Shown here piece by piece: positions 17,094-24,936 of a stretch of DNA of 64,000 nucleotides. The DNA is taken from assembly GCA_046598415.1 (NCBI GenBank), contig JBKJIG010000139.1, forward strand, positions 8,629 through 72,628. Reading direction: 5' to 3'. Source of the stretch: VFJZ01 sp046598415 (lineage in GTDB: Bacteria > Actinomycetota > Thermoleophilia > Gaiellales > F1-60-MAGs149). The stretch's first letter is position 1; each line of letters begins with the position of its first letter. Below the pieces are notes generated by a model. That model was not told the DNA's origin and searched no databases. It worked only from the letters and a program-made list of their open reading frames with translations. Both the position numbers and the translations under genes were made by a program.

Positions 17094-18488
17094 CTACGGA
17101 AGGATGTCCAGGTACTCCTCGCGGTCCCAGTCGGAGACCGTCGCGCAGTACCGTTCCCATTCGTCGCGCTTGTAGTGCCGGAACACCTTGTACATCTCGC
17201 CCGGCATTGCTGACTGGATCAGCGGATCGGCGTCGAGGGCGTCGAGGGCGTCGCCGAAGGTCATCGGGATGCGCCGCACCTCTTTGCCGCCCCGCATCGC
17301 CTCGTAGATGTTGCGCTCTTCCGGAACGCCCGGATCGATCTGGTTGCTGATGCCGTCGTCCATCGCCACGATCAGCGCGGCGAGGGACAGGTACGGGTTG
17401 ACCGCGGAGTCGACCGAGCGGTACTCGAACCGCCCGGGCGCCGACACGCGCAGCGCCGTGGTGCGGTTCTGGAAGCCCCAGTCGGCGAACACCGGCGCCC
17501 AGAAGCCCGTGTCCCAGAGGCGGCGGTAGGAGTTGACCGTCGGCGCCGTGATGGCCGTCAGCGCGCCGAGGTGCTTGATGATGCCGCCGATCGCCCAGAG
17601 GCCGATCTGCGACGGCTTCTGCTGATCCTCCCCCTCCGGCATGAACGTGTTCTCGTCGCCGCGCCACAGCGAGATGTTGTGGTGGCAACCGTTGGCCGAG
17701 ACGCCCATGAAGGGCTTCGGCATGAAGCACGGGAAGACGTTGAACTCGCGACCCACCTGGCGACAGACCTGCCGGAACGTCGAGAGGTTGTCGGCGGTCG
17801 TCTCGGCGCGGTCGAACTGGAAGTTCAGCTCGATCTGGCCAGGGGCGTCCTCGTGGTCGCCCTGGATCATGTCGAGGCCGAGCCCGCCGGCGTACTCCAT
17901 GACCTTGTGGATGATCGGCTGGAACTCGGAGAACTGGTCGATGTGGTAGCAGTAGGGCTTGGAGACGCCCTCGACGGCCGGCGTTCCGTCGTCGTTCATC
18001 TTCAGCCACATCATCTCGGGCTCGGTGCCGGCACGCAGGTGCAGGCCCGTGCGCGTCTCGAACTCGGCGGCGATGCGCTGCAGGTTGCCGCGGCAGTCGG
18101 CGGTCAGGAACGCGCCCGGGTCGGTGCGCTCCTCGCGGTTGCGGAAGCAGATGCACCACACGCGGGCGACGCGCGGGTCCCAGGGCAGCTGCATGAAGGT
18201 GTCGGGTTCGGGGATGCCGACCAGCTCCATCGCCTCGGGCCCGTACCCGATGTAGTCGCCGTGCCGGTCGACGAACAGGTTCGCCATCGCGCCGTACACC
18301 AGCTGGAAGCCCTTGCGGGCAGTCGATTCCCAGTGCTTCGCCGGGACGCCCTTGCCCATGATCCGGCCGGTCACCGAGACGAACTGGAAGTAGATGTACT
18401 CGATGCCCTTGGCGTCGATCTCTTCGCGGACGCGTCGCACGGCCTCGTCGCGTCCCTCCGCTTCGACGAAACGCTCGAGATCGGTCAT
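17094..18488 (-). CDS. Glutamine synthetase-like ligase (GlnT/gamma-glutamylmethylamide synthetase type)
   Basis: The 464-aa protein has the glutamine synthetase fold. A beta-grasp N-domain contains IEYIYFQFVSVTGRIMGKGV. The catalytic domain has GTEPEMMW, HEDAPGQIELNF, an ATP-binding MPKPFMGVSANGCHHNISLW and NRTTALRV...RFEYRSVDSAVNPYLSLA. Such enzymes join glutamate gamma-carboxyl to ammonia or an amine with ATP. The downstream order GATase, GXGXG, FMN subunit is that of glnT-glxBCD and gmaS-mgsABC loci, so an amine substrate is plausible. ATG 18488 is chosen over an upstream in-frame start because AAGGAGG precedes it. Confidence 0.8.
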   Translation of the reverse strand: MTDLERFVEAEGRDEAVRRVREEIDAKGIEYIYFQFVSVTGRIMGKGVPAKHWESTARKGFQLVYGAMANLFVDRHGDYIGYGPEAMELVGIPEPDTFMQLPWDPRVARVWCICFRNREERTDPGAFLTADCRGNLQRIAAEFETRTGLHLRAGTEPEMMWLKMNDDGTPAVEGVSKPYCYHIDQFSEFQPIIHKVMEYAGGLGLDMIQGDHEDAPGQIELNFQFDRAETTADNLSTFRQVCRQVGREFNVFPCFMPKPFMGVSANGCHHNISLWRGDENTFMPEGEDQQKPSQIGLWAIGGIIKHLGALTAITAPTVNSYRRLWDTGFWAPVFADWGFQNRTTALRVSAPGRFEYRSVDSAVNPYLSLAALIVAMDDGISNQIDPGVPEERNIYEAMRGGKEVRRIPMTFGDALDALDADPLIQSAMPGEMYKVFRHYKRDEWERYCATVSDWDREEYLDILP

Positions 18489-18571
18489 CGCCCAGCCTCC
18501 TTGTTCCAGCAGCATCCCAGAGGGCGAAATCGCCTCCCCGGATACGCGAGGGTAAGGGAGGTGCCCTCCAT

Positions 18572-18588
18572 CGGCAACGGCCATTCCG
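18572..18588. promoter_or_regulatory. Degenerate CGGCAA...TTCCGC dyad at the ligase operon promoter
   Basis: CGGCAACGGCCATTCCG lies about 85 bp upstream of the ligase start and can be aligned with CGGCAACGCTATTGCCG at 9217-9233 allowing one gap and a substitution. It sits in the divergent gap shared with the 159-aa gene. This ties the ligase operon to the same putative regulator. Confidence 0.4.
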
Positions 18589-18671
18589 CGCTGCCAGCGG
18601 CTCCCGGGGTGGACGGTTCGCACATATGCCGATCAGCGCCGTCTGGCTACGATCGGATCCTACGTAGGGGC

Positions 18672-19151
18672 ATGCTCGAGCGCAACCAGCTACATCCACT
18701 GGTGGAGCGCGTCCTCGCTCAAGCGGGGCCGGCAACCGGTCACGGCTTGGAACCGACGGTCTTTCTCCACGCCGCGGGCGGGTGGGTGATGCAGGCGCTC
18801 GACGGCTCGACGTCCGACCGGGTGCGCGCCAGGCTCGACCATCTGGTCGAGACAGGCAAGGTGCACGACGCCGACGCGTACGTGTGCGTTGCACACCGCA
18901 ACGACCTCGGACCGCTGGCGGATGCGCTCGGCACGACCCGGCCCTCCCCCGACCGCGACGCTCTGGCCGTGATCGCGCAGTCGCGGGTCGGCGATCGTGT
19001 GTGCGGAACGGCCACCGAGGCGGACGGCTGGGCGGTCGACGAGTCCGGCTGCGAGCCGTTCCGCGAGATCCGCGAGCACCTGACGGCGATTTTACTCCCG
19101 CGGCCTGACAGAATCACGGCGGCGACCCGACGAAGGCGAAGGAGTGCGTAG
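18672..19151 (+). CDS. Hypothetical 159-aa protein, cotranscribed with the acyl-CoA dehydrogenase-like gene
   Basis: I do not recognise this protein. It is soluble, with no signal peptide, and includes an ACVCVAH-like central segment and an Arg-rich C-terminus. Codon usage fits its neighbours. Its stop (TAG, 19149-19151) directly abuts the ATG of the flavoprotein gene, and the ribosome site for that gene lies inside it, so the pair is translationally coupled. It is divergent from the ligase operon. Its position suggests a role in the same catabolic pathway, but nothing in the sequence names it. Confidence 0.6.
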   Translation: MLERNQLHPLVERVLAQAGPATGHGLEPTVFLHAAGGWVMQALDGSTSDRVRARLDHLVETGKVHDADAYVCVAHRNDLGPLADALGTTRPSPDRDALAVIAQSRVGDRVCGTATEADGWAVDESGCEPFREIREHLTAILLPRPDRITAATRRRRRSA

Positions 19152-20519
19152 ATGGCACAGGTTGCAGACGAGGCGAAGTCGGGACTCGACCCGCTCTTCG
19201 ATCCGGTGTTCCTCCTCACCGAGGAGCAGAAGGAGCTGCGCCAGCAGCTGATCGAGATCTGCGAGCGCGACATCCGGCCCCACGCCGACTCGAACGACCG
19301 GACGTCGACGTTTCCGCGCAAGGCGCTGGAGGCGCTCGGGCCGTTCCTCGGCCTGCTGCTGCCGAAGGAGTGGGGCGGGCTGGCACAGGGGCACGTCATG
19401 TTCGCCACGACGGTCGAGACGATCGCGCGATTCGGTGACCCGTCCGCCGCCATGTGCTACGTGATGCACATCAGCGCCGTCGAAGCCCTGCGGCTGTGCG
19501 CCAACGAGTACCAGGTGGAGACGTACCTGAAGAAGGTCGTGCCGGAGCGCCGCATCGGCACGCTGTCGTACTCCGACCCCGAGACGGGATCGCACTTCTG
19601 GTACCCGATGGCGTCGGGCGCGACACGCACCGACGGCGGCTACATGGTCACGAAGAAGGCGTCCTGGACGACGTCGGGCGGGTTCGCCGACTTCTACGTC
19701 TTCCAGACCACGTCGCCCGACTTCACGGAGTACTCCGACCTGTCGGTGTGGGTGTGCAACGCCGAGGACGCCGAGGCGAAGCCCGGCGAGTGGGACGCGC
19801 TCGGGCTCCGCGGCAACCAGTCCGGGTCGCTGCTGATCGACAACAAGTTCATGCCCGACAACCACCTCGTCGGCAAGGTCGGCGACGGCGCCTGGTCGAA
19901 TGACGAAGCCGTCGACCCGTTCTTCCTGGTGGGCTCGTCCGGGTGCTGGAACGGCATCTCGCTCGGCACCATCGATATCGCCATCCGCCACACCACGCGC
20001 CGCACCCACAAGGACGTCGGCCTGCGCGTGTGCGACTACCCGACCATCCAGGACGCGGTCGGCGAGGCGATCATCGACACCAACGCCATCCGCTGCATGC
20101 ACTACTCCATCGCCCGCGCGCTCGACGAGGTGACCGAGGGCGGCCAGAAGACGCTGGCGTCGGGCGAGTACGCCCGTGGCGACTTCCTGCCCTGGCTGTG
20201 GCAGCTCAAGTTCGCGGCCGCCAAGAACGTGGCGTACGTGGTCGACAAGATGCTCCACTGCACCGGCGGCTCCGGCTTCAAGAGGGAGCCTCTCCAGCTC
20301 GAGCGCTACCTGCGCGACGGCAAGGCCGGCTGGGTGATGGGCCCGACCAACGAGGTGCTGCGGCAGTTCGTCGGCAAGACGGCCCTGCTCGGCATGGAGT
20401 CGCTCGACTACTGGAACCAGGTCGTCAACTGGCGCGCGATCACGAACGAGACGAAGAAGCTCTCGCCCGATGAGAAGCGCGAGTTCGCCCAGCGCCTGCT
20501 GAGCGAGGCCGACGCCTAG
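19152..20519 (+). CDS. Acyl-CoA dehydrogenase-family flavoprotein
   Basis: The 455-aa protein follows the acyl-CoA dehydrogenase plan. An N-terminal helical domain has LTEEQKELRQQLIEICERDI and LPKEWGGLAQG. A central beta domain has LSYSDPETGS and TKKASWTTSGGFADFYVFQT. A C-terminal helical domain has the QDAVGEAIIDTNAI and CTGGSGFKREPLQLERYLRD region that contacts FAD. The usual catalytic Glu near the C-terminus is not obvious to me, so it may instead be a flavin monooxygenase or amine-oxidising relative. GAAGGAG precedes the ATG. A strong hairpin terminator follows. Confidence 0.75.
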   Translation: MAQVADEAKSGLDPLFDPVFLLTEEQKELRQQLIEICERDIRPHADSNDRTSTFPRKALEALGPFLGLLLPKEWGGLAQGHVMFATTVETIARFGDPSAAMCYVMHISAVEALRLCANEYQVETYLKKVVPERRIGTLSYSDPETGSHFWYPMASGATRTDGGYMVTKKASWTTSGGFADFYVFQTTSPDFTEYSDLSVWVCNAEDAEAKPGEWDALGLRGNQSGSLLIDNKFMPDNHLVGKVGDGAWSNDEAVDPFFLVGSSGCWNGISLGTIDIAIRHTTRRTHKDVGLRVCDYPTIQDAVGEAIIDTNAIRCMHYSIARALDEVTEGGQKTLASGEYARGDFLPWLWQLKFAAAKNVAYVVDKMLHCTGGSGFKREPLQLERYLRDGKAGWVMGPTNEVLRQFVGKTALLGMESLDYWNQVVNWRAITNETKKLSPDEKREFAQRLLSEADA

Positions 20520-20533
20520 TTCCGAACGACGTC

Positions 20534-20570
20534 GACGGGCCCCGGAGCGAGTCGTGCTCCGGGGCCCGTC
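20534..20570 (+). terminator. Hairpin terminator after the acyl-CoA dehydrogenase-like gene
   Basis: A perfect 15-bp stem, GACGGGCCCCGGAGC / GCTCCGGGGCCCGTC, closes on a 7-nt loop 15 bp after the stop codon. It is typical of actinobacterial terminators without a T tract. Confidence 0.8.
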
Positions 20571-20603
20571 GTCGTTCCCGGCCCGCGCCCGTTCGGCGAT
20601 TAC

Positions 20604-20617
20604 CTGACTTCAGTCAG
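20604..20617. promoter_or_regulatory. CTGAC-TTCA-GTCAG dyad
   Basis: An inverted repeat with the same half-site as 35216-35235 and 30288-30311. It lies about 100 bp from repeat copy 3, and 35216-35235 lies at a similar distance from copy 4. It could be a TetR-type operator or part of a longer repeat unit. The rest of 20520-20819 holds the terminator and repeat copy 3 but no gene. Confidence 0.4.
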
Positions 20618-20717
20618 ACAAATTGCGTGCGCCGGATCCCGCACAACCCGTGCCGCACCACGCGCGGTCTCGCATCGGTGGCGCGACCGGCGCGCCTTCC
20701 GCGCGCCTTCCGTGCGC

Positions 20718-20758
20718 GGGGTCTGACCCCCGAAAACCTCCATTTGGGGTCTGGCCCC
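20718..20758 (-). repeat. Paired-palindrome REP-like repeat, copy 3
   Basis: GGGGTCTGACCCC (20718-20730) and the one-mismatch GGGGTCTGGCCCC (20746-20758) share the 28-bp period. Spacer comparison suggests minus orientation. The copy lies between the dehydrogenase-like gene and a TetR gene. Confidence 0.8.
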
Positions 20759-20819
20759 GGCCGTTCGCCTCGGCCCGCGCGCGGGTTCCCCGGCCTCAGC
20801 CGGGCCGCGTCGCCGGCTC

Positions 20820-21428
20820 TCAGGAGCCGGCGACGGCGAACGAGCGCAGGTAGGCGTACATCGCATCGAGCGCGATGCGCAGCTGCTCGGGGTCTCGCCG
20901 CGTCTTGGTCAGCAGCAGACCACCCTGGATAGCGGCCATCACAGCGGTCGCGAGATGGTCGGGATCGGCCGCTGCTGCCAGTTGCCCGTGCTGCTGCATC
21001 GTCACGAGCCCGTCGCGCAGCGGCGCCTCCCAGGTCGTGTACGCCTGAGCGAGCTTGAGGCGCGCCTCGTCGCTGTGCTCGGCGAGTTCGCTCGCGAGGC
21101 AGCCGATGGGGCACCCGCCGATGCCGAGCCGCTCGACCTGCAGCAGGACGAGATCGTCGAACCAGCCACGGAGCGCATCCCACGCCGAGAGGTCATGGAG
21201 CCGTGGCTGACCCGCGAGGACGACCTCGACGGTACGGGCGATCGCTGCGTCAACCAGCGCTTCCTTGCCACTGAAGTAGTGGTACAGCTGCCCGCGCGAC
21301 ACGTGCGCGGCTTCCCCGACATCGTCGAGGCTGGTCGCGCCCACCCCCTGGAGGCCCATCAGCTCGGCCGCGACCTCGACGATCCGGTCACGCGTCGCTC
21401 GTCCCTTCGCGGTTGGCAGATCACGCAT
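20820..21428 (-). CDS. TetR family transcriptional regulator
   Basis: The 202-aa protein has the TetR N-terminal HTH: RATRDRIVEVAAELMGLQGV, TSLDDVGEAAHVSRGQLYHYF, SGKEALVDAAI (residues about 8-65). The C-terminal domain contains GGCPIGCLASELAE, the pattern of TetR_C-like regulators of the YcdC/QacR-like group. ATG 21428 gives the standard length; it overlaps the end of the sigma-like gene by 8 bp (ATGCGTGA), so the two form an operon. A CTGAC/GTCAG dyad lies beyond its 3' end. Target not visible. Confidence 0.8.
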   Translation of the reverse strand: MRDLPTAKGRATRDRIVEVAAELMGLQGVGATSLDDVGEAAHVSRGQLYHYFSGKEALVDAAIARTVEVVLAGQPRLHDLSAWDALRGWFDDLVLLQVERLGIGGCPIGCLASELAEHSDEARLKLAQAYTTWEAPLRDGLVTMQQHGQLAAAADPDHLATAVMAAIQGGLLLTKTRRDPEQLRIALDAMYAYLRSFAVAGS

Positions 21429-21957
21429 CACGGGCTTCGACCATACCAGGCGGCAGGTAGTCTGGACTGGTCGGTTCACTCGCCGCAACGGTCGGAGGCG
21501 GCAGCCGCTCGGTCTCGACCGGCCCTCCGGCACCGGCGTCGCGGAGGTGCCGGAGGGCACGCTCGAGGCGAGCGGCGATGACTGTGGCCGACGTGCGCTC
21601 CGTGGTGGCGAGCTCGGTGCAGCTGACGCCGTGCATGCATAGCAGCAGCGCCTCGCGCTCCGGTGTGGGAATCGCGTCCAGGAGCGCGCCGCGCCCGGTG
21701 CCGCCGGGGTCTGCGGGCCGGCGCGCACGTGCGGCGGTGGCGGTGCGGTAGACGCTGCGGAGCAGGAGCATGCGCTGCTGCGCGTCGGAGCCGCCGCGCG
21801 GGCCACGACGACGGCACAGCGTCCGGAAGGCGTCGACGACGGCGTCCGCGGCGGCCTCCTCGTCGGCGAGGATCACGTGCGCGAGCCGGTAGGCCCGATG
21901 GCCGTGGGCGTCATAGAGGGAGGCAGCGCCATCCCGTCGGTCGAGTGCCGGTCGCAT
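21421..21957 (-). CDS. ECF-type sigma factor-like protein
   Basis: The protein (178 aa from ATG 21957; a GTG at 22029 would add 24 residues) has a weak region 2, AYRLAHVILADEEAAADAVV plus DAFRTLCRR. Region 4 is clearer, with TPEREALLLCMHGVSCTELA and ATVIAARLERALRHLRDAG. A proline-rich tail follows. No clear ribosome site precedes either start. A 22-codon open frame with a strong AGGAGG lies just upstream, so initiation may be coupled to it. It is cotranscribed with TetR. Confidence 0.6.
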   Translation of the reverse strand: MRPALDRRDGAASLYDAHGHRAYRLAHVILADEEAAADAVVDAFRTLCRRRGPRGGSDAQQRMLLLRSVYRTATAARARRPADPGGTGRGALLDAIPTPEREALLLCMHGVSCTELATTERTSATVIAARLERALRHLRDAGAGGPVETERLPPPTVAASEPTSPDYLPPGMVEARDA

Positions 21958-21979
21958 CGCGACCGTGCCCGCCCCGGCG

Positions 21980-22048
21980 TCAGACACGTGTGGGCCGAGC
22001 CGCGCCAGGGACCTCGGGGACGTGCGCACAGAAGTCGCTCGTGGACAT
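21980..22048 (-). CDS. Possible 22-aa leader peptide upstream of the ECF gene
   Basis: A short frame begins with ATG 22048, preceded by a perfect AGGAGG about 6 bp upstream. It encodes 22 residues beginning MSTSDFCAHVPEV and stops 22 bp before the ATG of the sigma-like gene. It is the best ribosome site in this transcript, while the sigma-like gene lacks one. It may act as a translational leader. Low confidence, since the peptide has no recognised relatives. Confidence 0.35.
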   Translation of the reverse strand: MSTSDFCAHVPEVPGAARPTRV

Positions 22049-22214
22049 CACTACCTCCTGATCGTGTTGCACGGTGGCGCTGTCGATCAGAGGTTTGGGA
22101 TCGACGGTCAGGCCGTGGGTTCAGGCCTCGGACGGAATTGGACTGTACCACCCAAAATAACGACGTGGGCGTTTCGCATCAATCACGAGCGTCACGATCG
22201 TCCCCACCAACGCC

Positions 22215-22249
22215 GACGGGGCCCAGGAGCGGTGCTCCGGGACCCCGTC
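22215..22249 (-). terminator. Hairpin terminator after the APC permease
   Basis: A 16-bp imperfect stem (GACGGGGC... / ...CCCCGTC, two mismatches) with a GGT loop lies 30 bp downstream of the permease stop on the minus strand. It resembles the terminator at 20534-20570. Confidence 0.7.
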
Positions 22250-22279
22250 GTCGTCCGGGACGGATCGACCCATGCCCTG

Positions 22280-23779
22280 CTAGACGTGTGCCTCCTCGGG
22301 CATCGTCGGGGTCTCGATGCGCATCGGGATCGACGTCTTGTCCTCGACGATGACGCGATACACGTAGAGCAGCACCGCGACGACGAGCACGCCGATCGCC
22401 CAGATCAGGCTGGTGTGCGAGCCGGGCGAGTCGTAGCCGGTGATCGCGCCGGACCACGACCCGATCACGAGCAGCACGATGTCGTAGGCAATGCAGAGCA
22501 TCGCGATCGGGAGCCAGATCTTCCCCAGCTTGATCGGTCTCGGCCAGCCGGGCCGGTCGCGACGCAGCAGCAGGAAGCCGCTGATCGCGAGGATGTGCGA
22601 GAGCACGTACCCGAAGTTCGAGACCGCGAGGATCTTCAGGTAGCCGGAGCCGGCGACGCCGACGGCGAGGAACAGCAGACCGAGGTTCAGCACTGCGTCG
22701 AGCGTCATCGCGTTGCCCGGCACGTTGTTGCGGTTCAGCTTGCCGAGCCAGCGGATCGTCATGCCGTCCTGGGAGATGCCGTACAGCGCCCGTGAGCCGT
22801 CCATGGTGGCCGTGTTCATCGACAGCGTGATGCCGGCGCAGAGCAGCACCACCATCACGGAGGAGCCGCCGCCGAGGATCTCGTCGAAGATGTCCTTGTA
22901 GAAGGTGAGCGCGTTCTCGACCGTGATGTTCTGGTCGCCGAACGTGCCGATGGCGCCGAGCGGGAACAGGGCGTAGACGAAGATGCAGAAGATCGCCGCG
23001 GCGCGCAGCGCCTTCGCCGTGTCCCGGGCCGGGTCGTGGTATTCGGGGGCGAACGAGGCACAGCACTCGAAGCCGTACGACGACCAGCACATGATGTAGA
23101 GCCAGCCGATCACGAGCTGCCAGCCGGTCGCACCGGTCGAGCCCCAGTCGATGAAGTTGTTCAGGTTCGACGACTTGAAGTCGCCCGTGAAGTAGGGCAG
23201 GACGATGACGACACCGAGCGGCACCAGCAGGCAGGCGCCGGTCACGTAGCCGGTCCACACCGCGGGGCGCACGCCGAAGACGTTGGCGGCCCAGATGCCG
23301 AGGATGATGACGGCGCCGACCCAGATCGCCGGGCTCGCGTCGAAGTTCACGCCGAGGATCAGCTCGCTGTGCGTCGTGCCCCACGTCGCGCCCGACCAGA
23401 ACTCGCCGATCAGGAGCCCGCCGACGATCACGGAGTTGAGGGCGAGGACGACCGACCAGCCGAGCCAGTAGCCGACGGCCGCGATCGGGCCGAAGAACGT
23501 CGTGTAGCGCTTCCACGCCTCGTGGGCGTACACGGCGACGCCGCCGGAGAGCTTCGGGAACATCGCCGCCACCTCGGCGTAGATGTTGTTGTGCAGGCCG
23601 CCGATGATGATCGAGATGCTCCAGACGATGATGGCGCCCCAGCCGCCGAGCGACAGGACCGACAGCCCGAGCGATGTCAGCAGGAAGCTCGGATTCGCGA
23701 GTGCGACGACGAATCCGTCGTACCACTGCATCGCCTGCAGGAGCTCGCGTTCCTCGACGTGAGCCGTAGCCACGGGCAT
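22280..23779 (-). CDS. APC-superfamily amino acid/amine permease
   Basis: The 499-aa protein has about twelve to fourteen hydrophobic helices and APC-family signatures: LSVLSLGGWGAIIVWSISII in helix 1, AEVAAMFPKLSGGVAVYAHE, and YGFECCASFAPEYHDPARDT, the conserved loop after helix 6. These carriers import amino acids, polyamines, choline or ethanolamine with protons or sodium. A GGAGGAG site precedes the ATG. Its position at the edge of the ligase/oxidoreductase block makes it a candidate importer for that pathway's amine or amino acid. The substrate is inferred only. Confidence 0.8.
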   Translation of the reverse strand: MPVATAHVEERELLQAMQWYDGFVVALANPSFLLTSLGLSVLSLGGWGAIIVWSISIIIGGLHNNIYAEVAAMFPKLSGGVAVYAHEAWKRYTTFFGPIAAVGYWLGWSVVLALNSVIVGGLLIGEFWSGATWGTTHSELILGVNFDASPAIWVGAVIILGIWAANVFGVRPAVWTGYVTGACLLVPLGVVIVLPYFTGDFKSSNLNNFIDWGSTGATGWQLVIGWLYIMCWSSYGFECCASFAPEYHDPARDTAKALRAAAIFCIFVYALFPLGAIGTFGDQNITVENALTFYKDIFDEILGGGSSVMVVLLCAGITLSMNTATMDGSRALYGISQDGMTIRWLGKLNRNNVPGNAMTLDAVLNLGLLFLAVGVAGSGYLKILAVSNFGYVLSHILAISGFLLLRRDRPGWPRPIKLGKIWLPIAMLCIAYDIVLLVIGSWSGAITGYDSPGSHTSLIWAIGVLVVAVLLYVYRVIVEDKTSIPMRIETPTMPEEAHV

Positions 23780-23946
23780 CTCCTCCCAGTCGCTTCAGCA
23801 GGGCTCCCGACCCCGCTCGAGGAGATAGAAGCTACTGATCGATGCGCTGTCAAGGAGCGAACGTCCACGGGCGTCGCCCGGGATGCAGCGATCTCCACAT
23901 ACCCGGGCACCTTGCCGTGCACGGGGTGGGCCGGGAGAATGTCGCT

Positions 23947-24318
23947 GTGAGACTCTTCCGCGCACCGCGCATCACGGTCACCTGCGACTGCGACGTGTCC
24001 CGGCAGGTGGCGTACGGCGAGGCCTACCGGTGCGAGTGCGGGCGCGAGTGGTCGACCGACAGCGTCCCGGAGGGGGACTACGAGGCGATCAAGCGGCTCG
24101 ACCGCCGCTATCGCTCGATCGGCTGGATCGTCGGTCTCGCCTACGGCCTCTGGGTGCTGTACACGATCCTGGTCCTGCCCGGCATGCTGCTGCTGGTGCT
24201 GCCCGCCGGCATGCTCGCCTGGTTCGGCTTCCTGCGGCCGATCGTGCGCCGGCGCCACTACCGGGCCATCCAGGCGTTGACGCGGACATGGCACCTCCGA
24301 CCGGGTCCCCGCACCTAG
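23947..24318 (+). CDS. Small membrane protein with an N-terminal zinc-ribbon-like motif
   Basis: The 123-aa protein (GTG start, GGGAGA upstream) begins with a four-cysteine stretch, TCDCDVS and YRCECGREWS, which may bind zinc. It continues with a charged linker, then two adjacent hydrophobic helices (about 60-100, WIVGLAYGLWVLYTILVLPG and following). The C-terminus is basic and cytoplasmic in the most likely topology. I do not recognise the family. It lies 9 bp before the flavin reductase gene and is probably cotranscribed with it. Confidence 0.6.
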   Translation: MRLFRAPRITVTCDCDVSRQVAYGEAYRCECGREWSTDSVPEGDYEAIKRLDRRYRSIGWIVGLAYGLWVLYTILVLPGMLLLVLPAGMLAWFGFLRPIVRRRHYRAIQALTRTWHLRPGPRT

Positions 24319-24327
24319 GATGCAGGC

Positions 24328-24936
24328 GTGACCGGCCACAAGGACCACCGGCCCGCCATCGACGGCGGCGTGCTGCGCGCGGTGATGGCCTCCTATCCGA
24401 CGGGCGTCACGATCATCACGTCGCAGTTCGAGAGCCAGCTCGTCGGGATGGCGGCGAACTCGTTCACCAGCGTCTCGCTCGACCCGCCGATCGTGCTGGT
24501 CTGCTGCCAGCGCCACGCCCGCACGGCCGAGGCCGCCAAGCGATCGGGCCGGTTCGCGATCCACATCCTCGCCCACGACCAGGTCGACCACGCGCGGGCC
24601 TTCGTCGGTCGCGACGCGAAGCGGTTCGAGATGGTGCCGCACTCCCTCGACGCCGCCGGCGTGCCGATCCTCGACGACTGGCTGTCGCTGCTGGTGTGCG
24701 AGACCTACAGCGTGATGGTGGCCGGCGACCACGAGGTGCTGTTCGGCGAGGTCGTGCACTGCGAGCGCCGCGACGGCGCGCCGCTGCTGTTCCACGAGAG
24801 CGCGCTACGCATGCTGCCGAAGCTGCCACCGCTGCCGATGACGGCCGCACCGACGATGCCTTCACCCGACGACGACGACCTGTACGACTCGCTGGTGCGC
24901 GTGCTCGCGCCGCCGATCAAACCGCGTCAGGAATAG
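24328..24936 (+). CDS. Flavin reductase-like (HpaC/DIM6-type) FMN-binding protein
   Basis: The 202-aa protein has the split-barrel flavin reductase signature: LRAVMASYPTGVTIITSQFE, VGMAANSFTSVSLDPPIVLV and FAIHILAHDQ, with HPF-like contacts later (DHEVLFGEVVHCE). Such enzymes reduce free FMN or FAD with NAD(P)H, often supplying a monooxygenase. No partner oxygenase is adjacent. GTG start. Its 3' end overlaps the convergent GGDEF gene by 20 bp. The acidic tail (SPDDDDLYDS) extends beyond the usual domain. Confidence 0.8.
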   Translation: MTGHKDHRPAIDGGVLRAVMASYPTGVTIITSQFESQLVGMAANSFTSVSLDPPIVLVCCQRHARTAEAAKRSGRFAIHILAHDQVDHARAFVGRDAKRFEMVPHSLDAAGVPILDDWLSLLVCETYSVMVAGDHEVLFGEVVHCERRDGAPLLFHESALRMLPKLPPLPMTAAPTMPSPDDDDLYDSLVRVLAPPIKPRQE

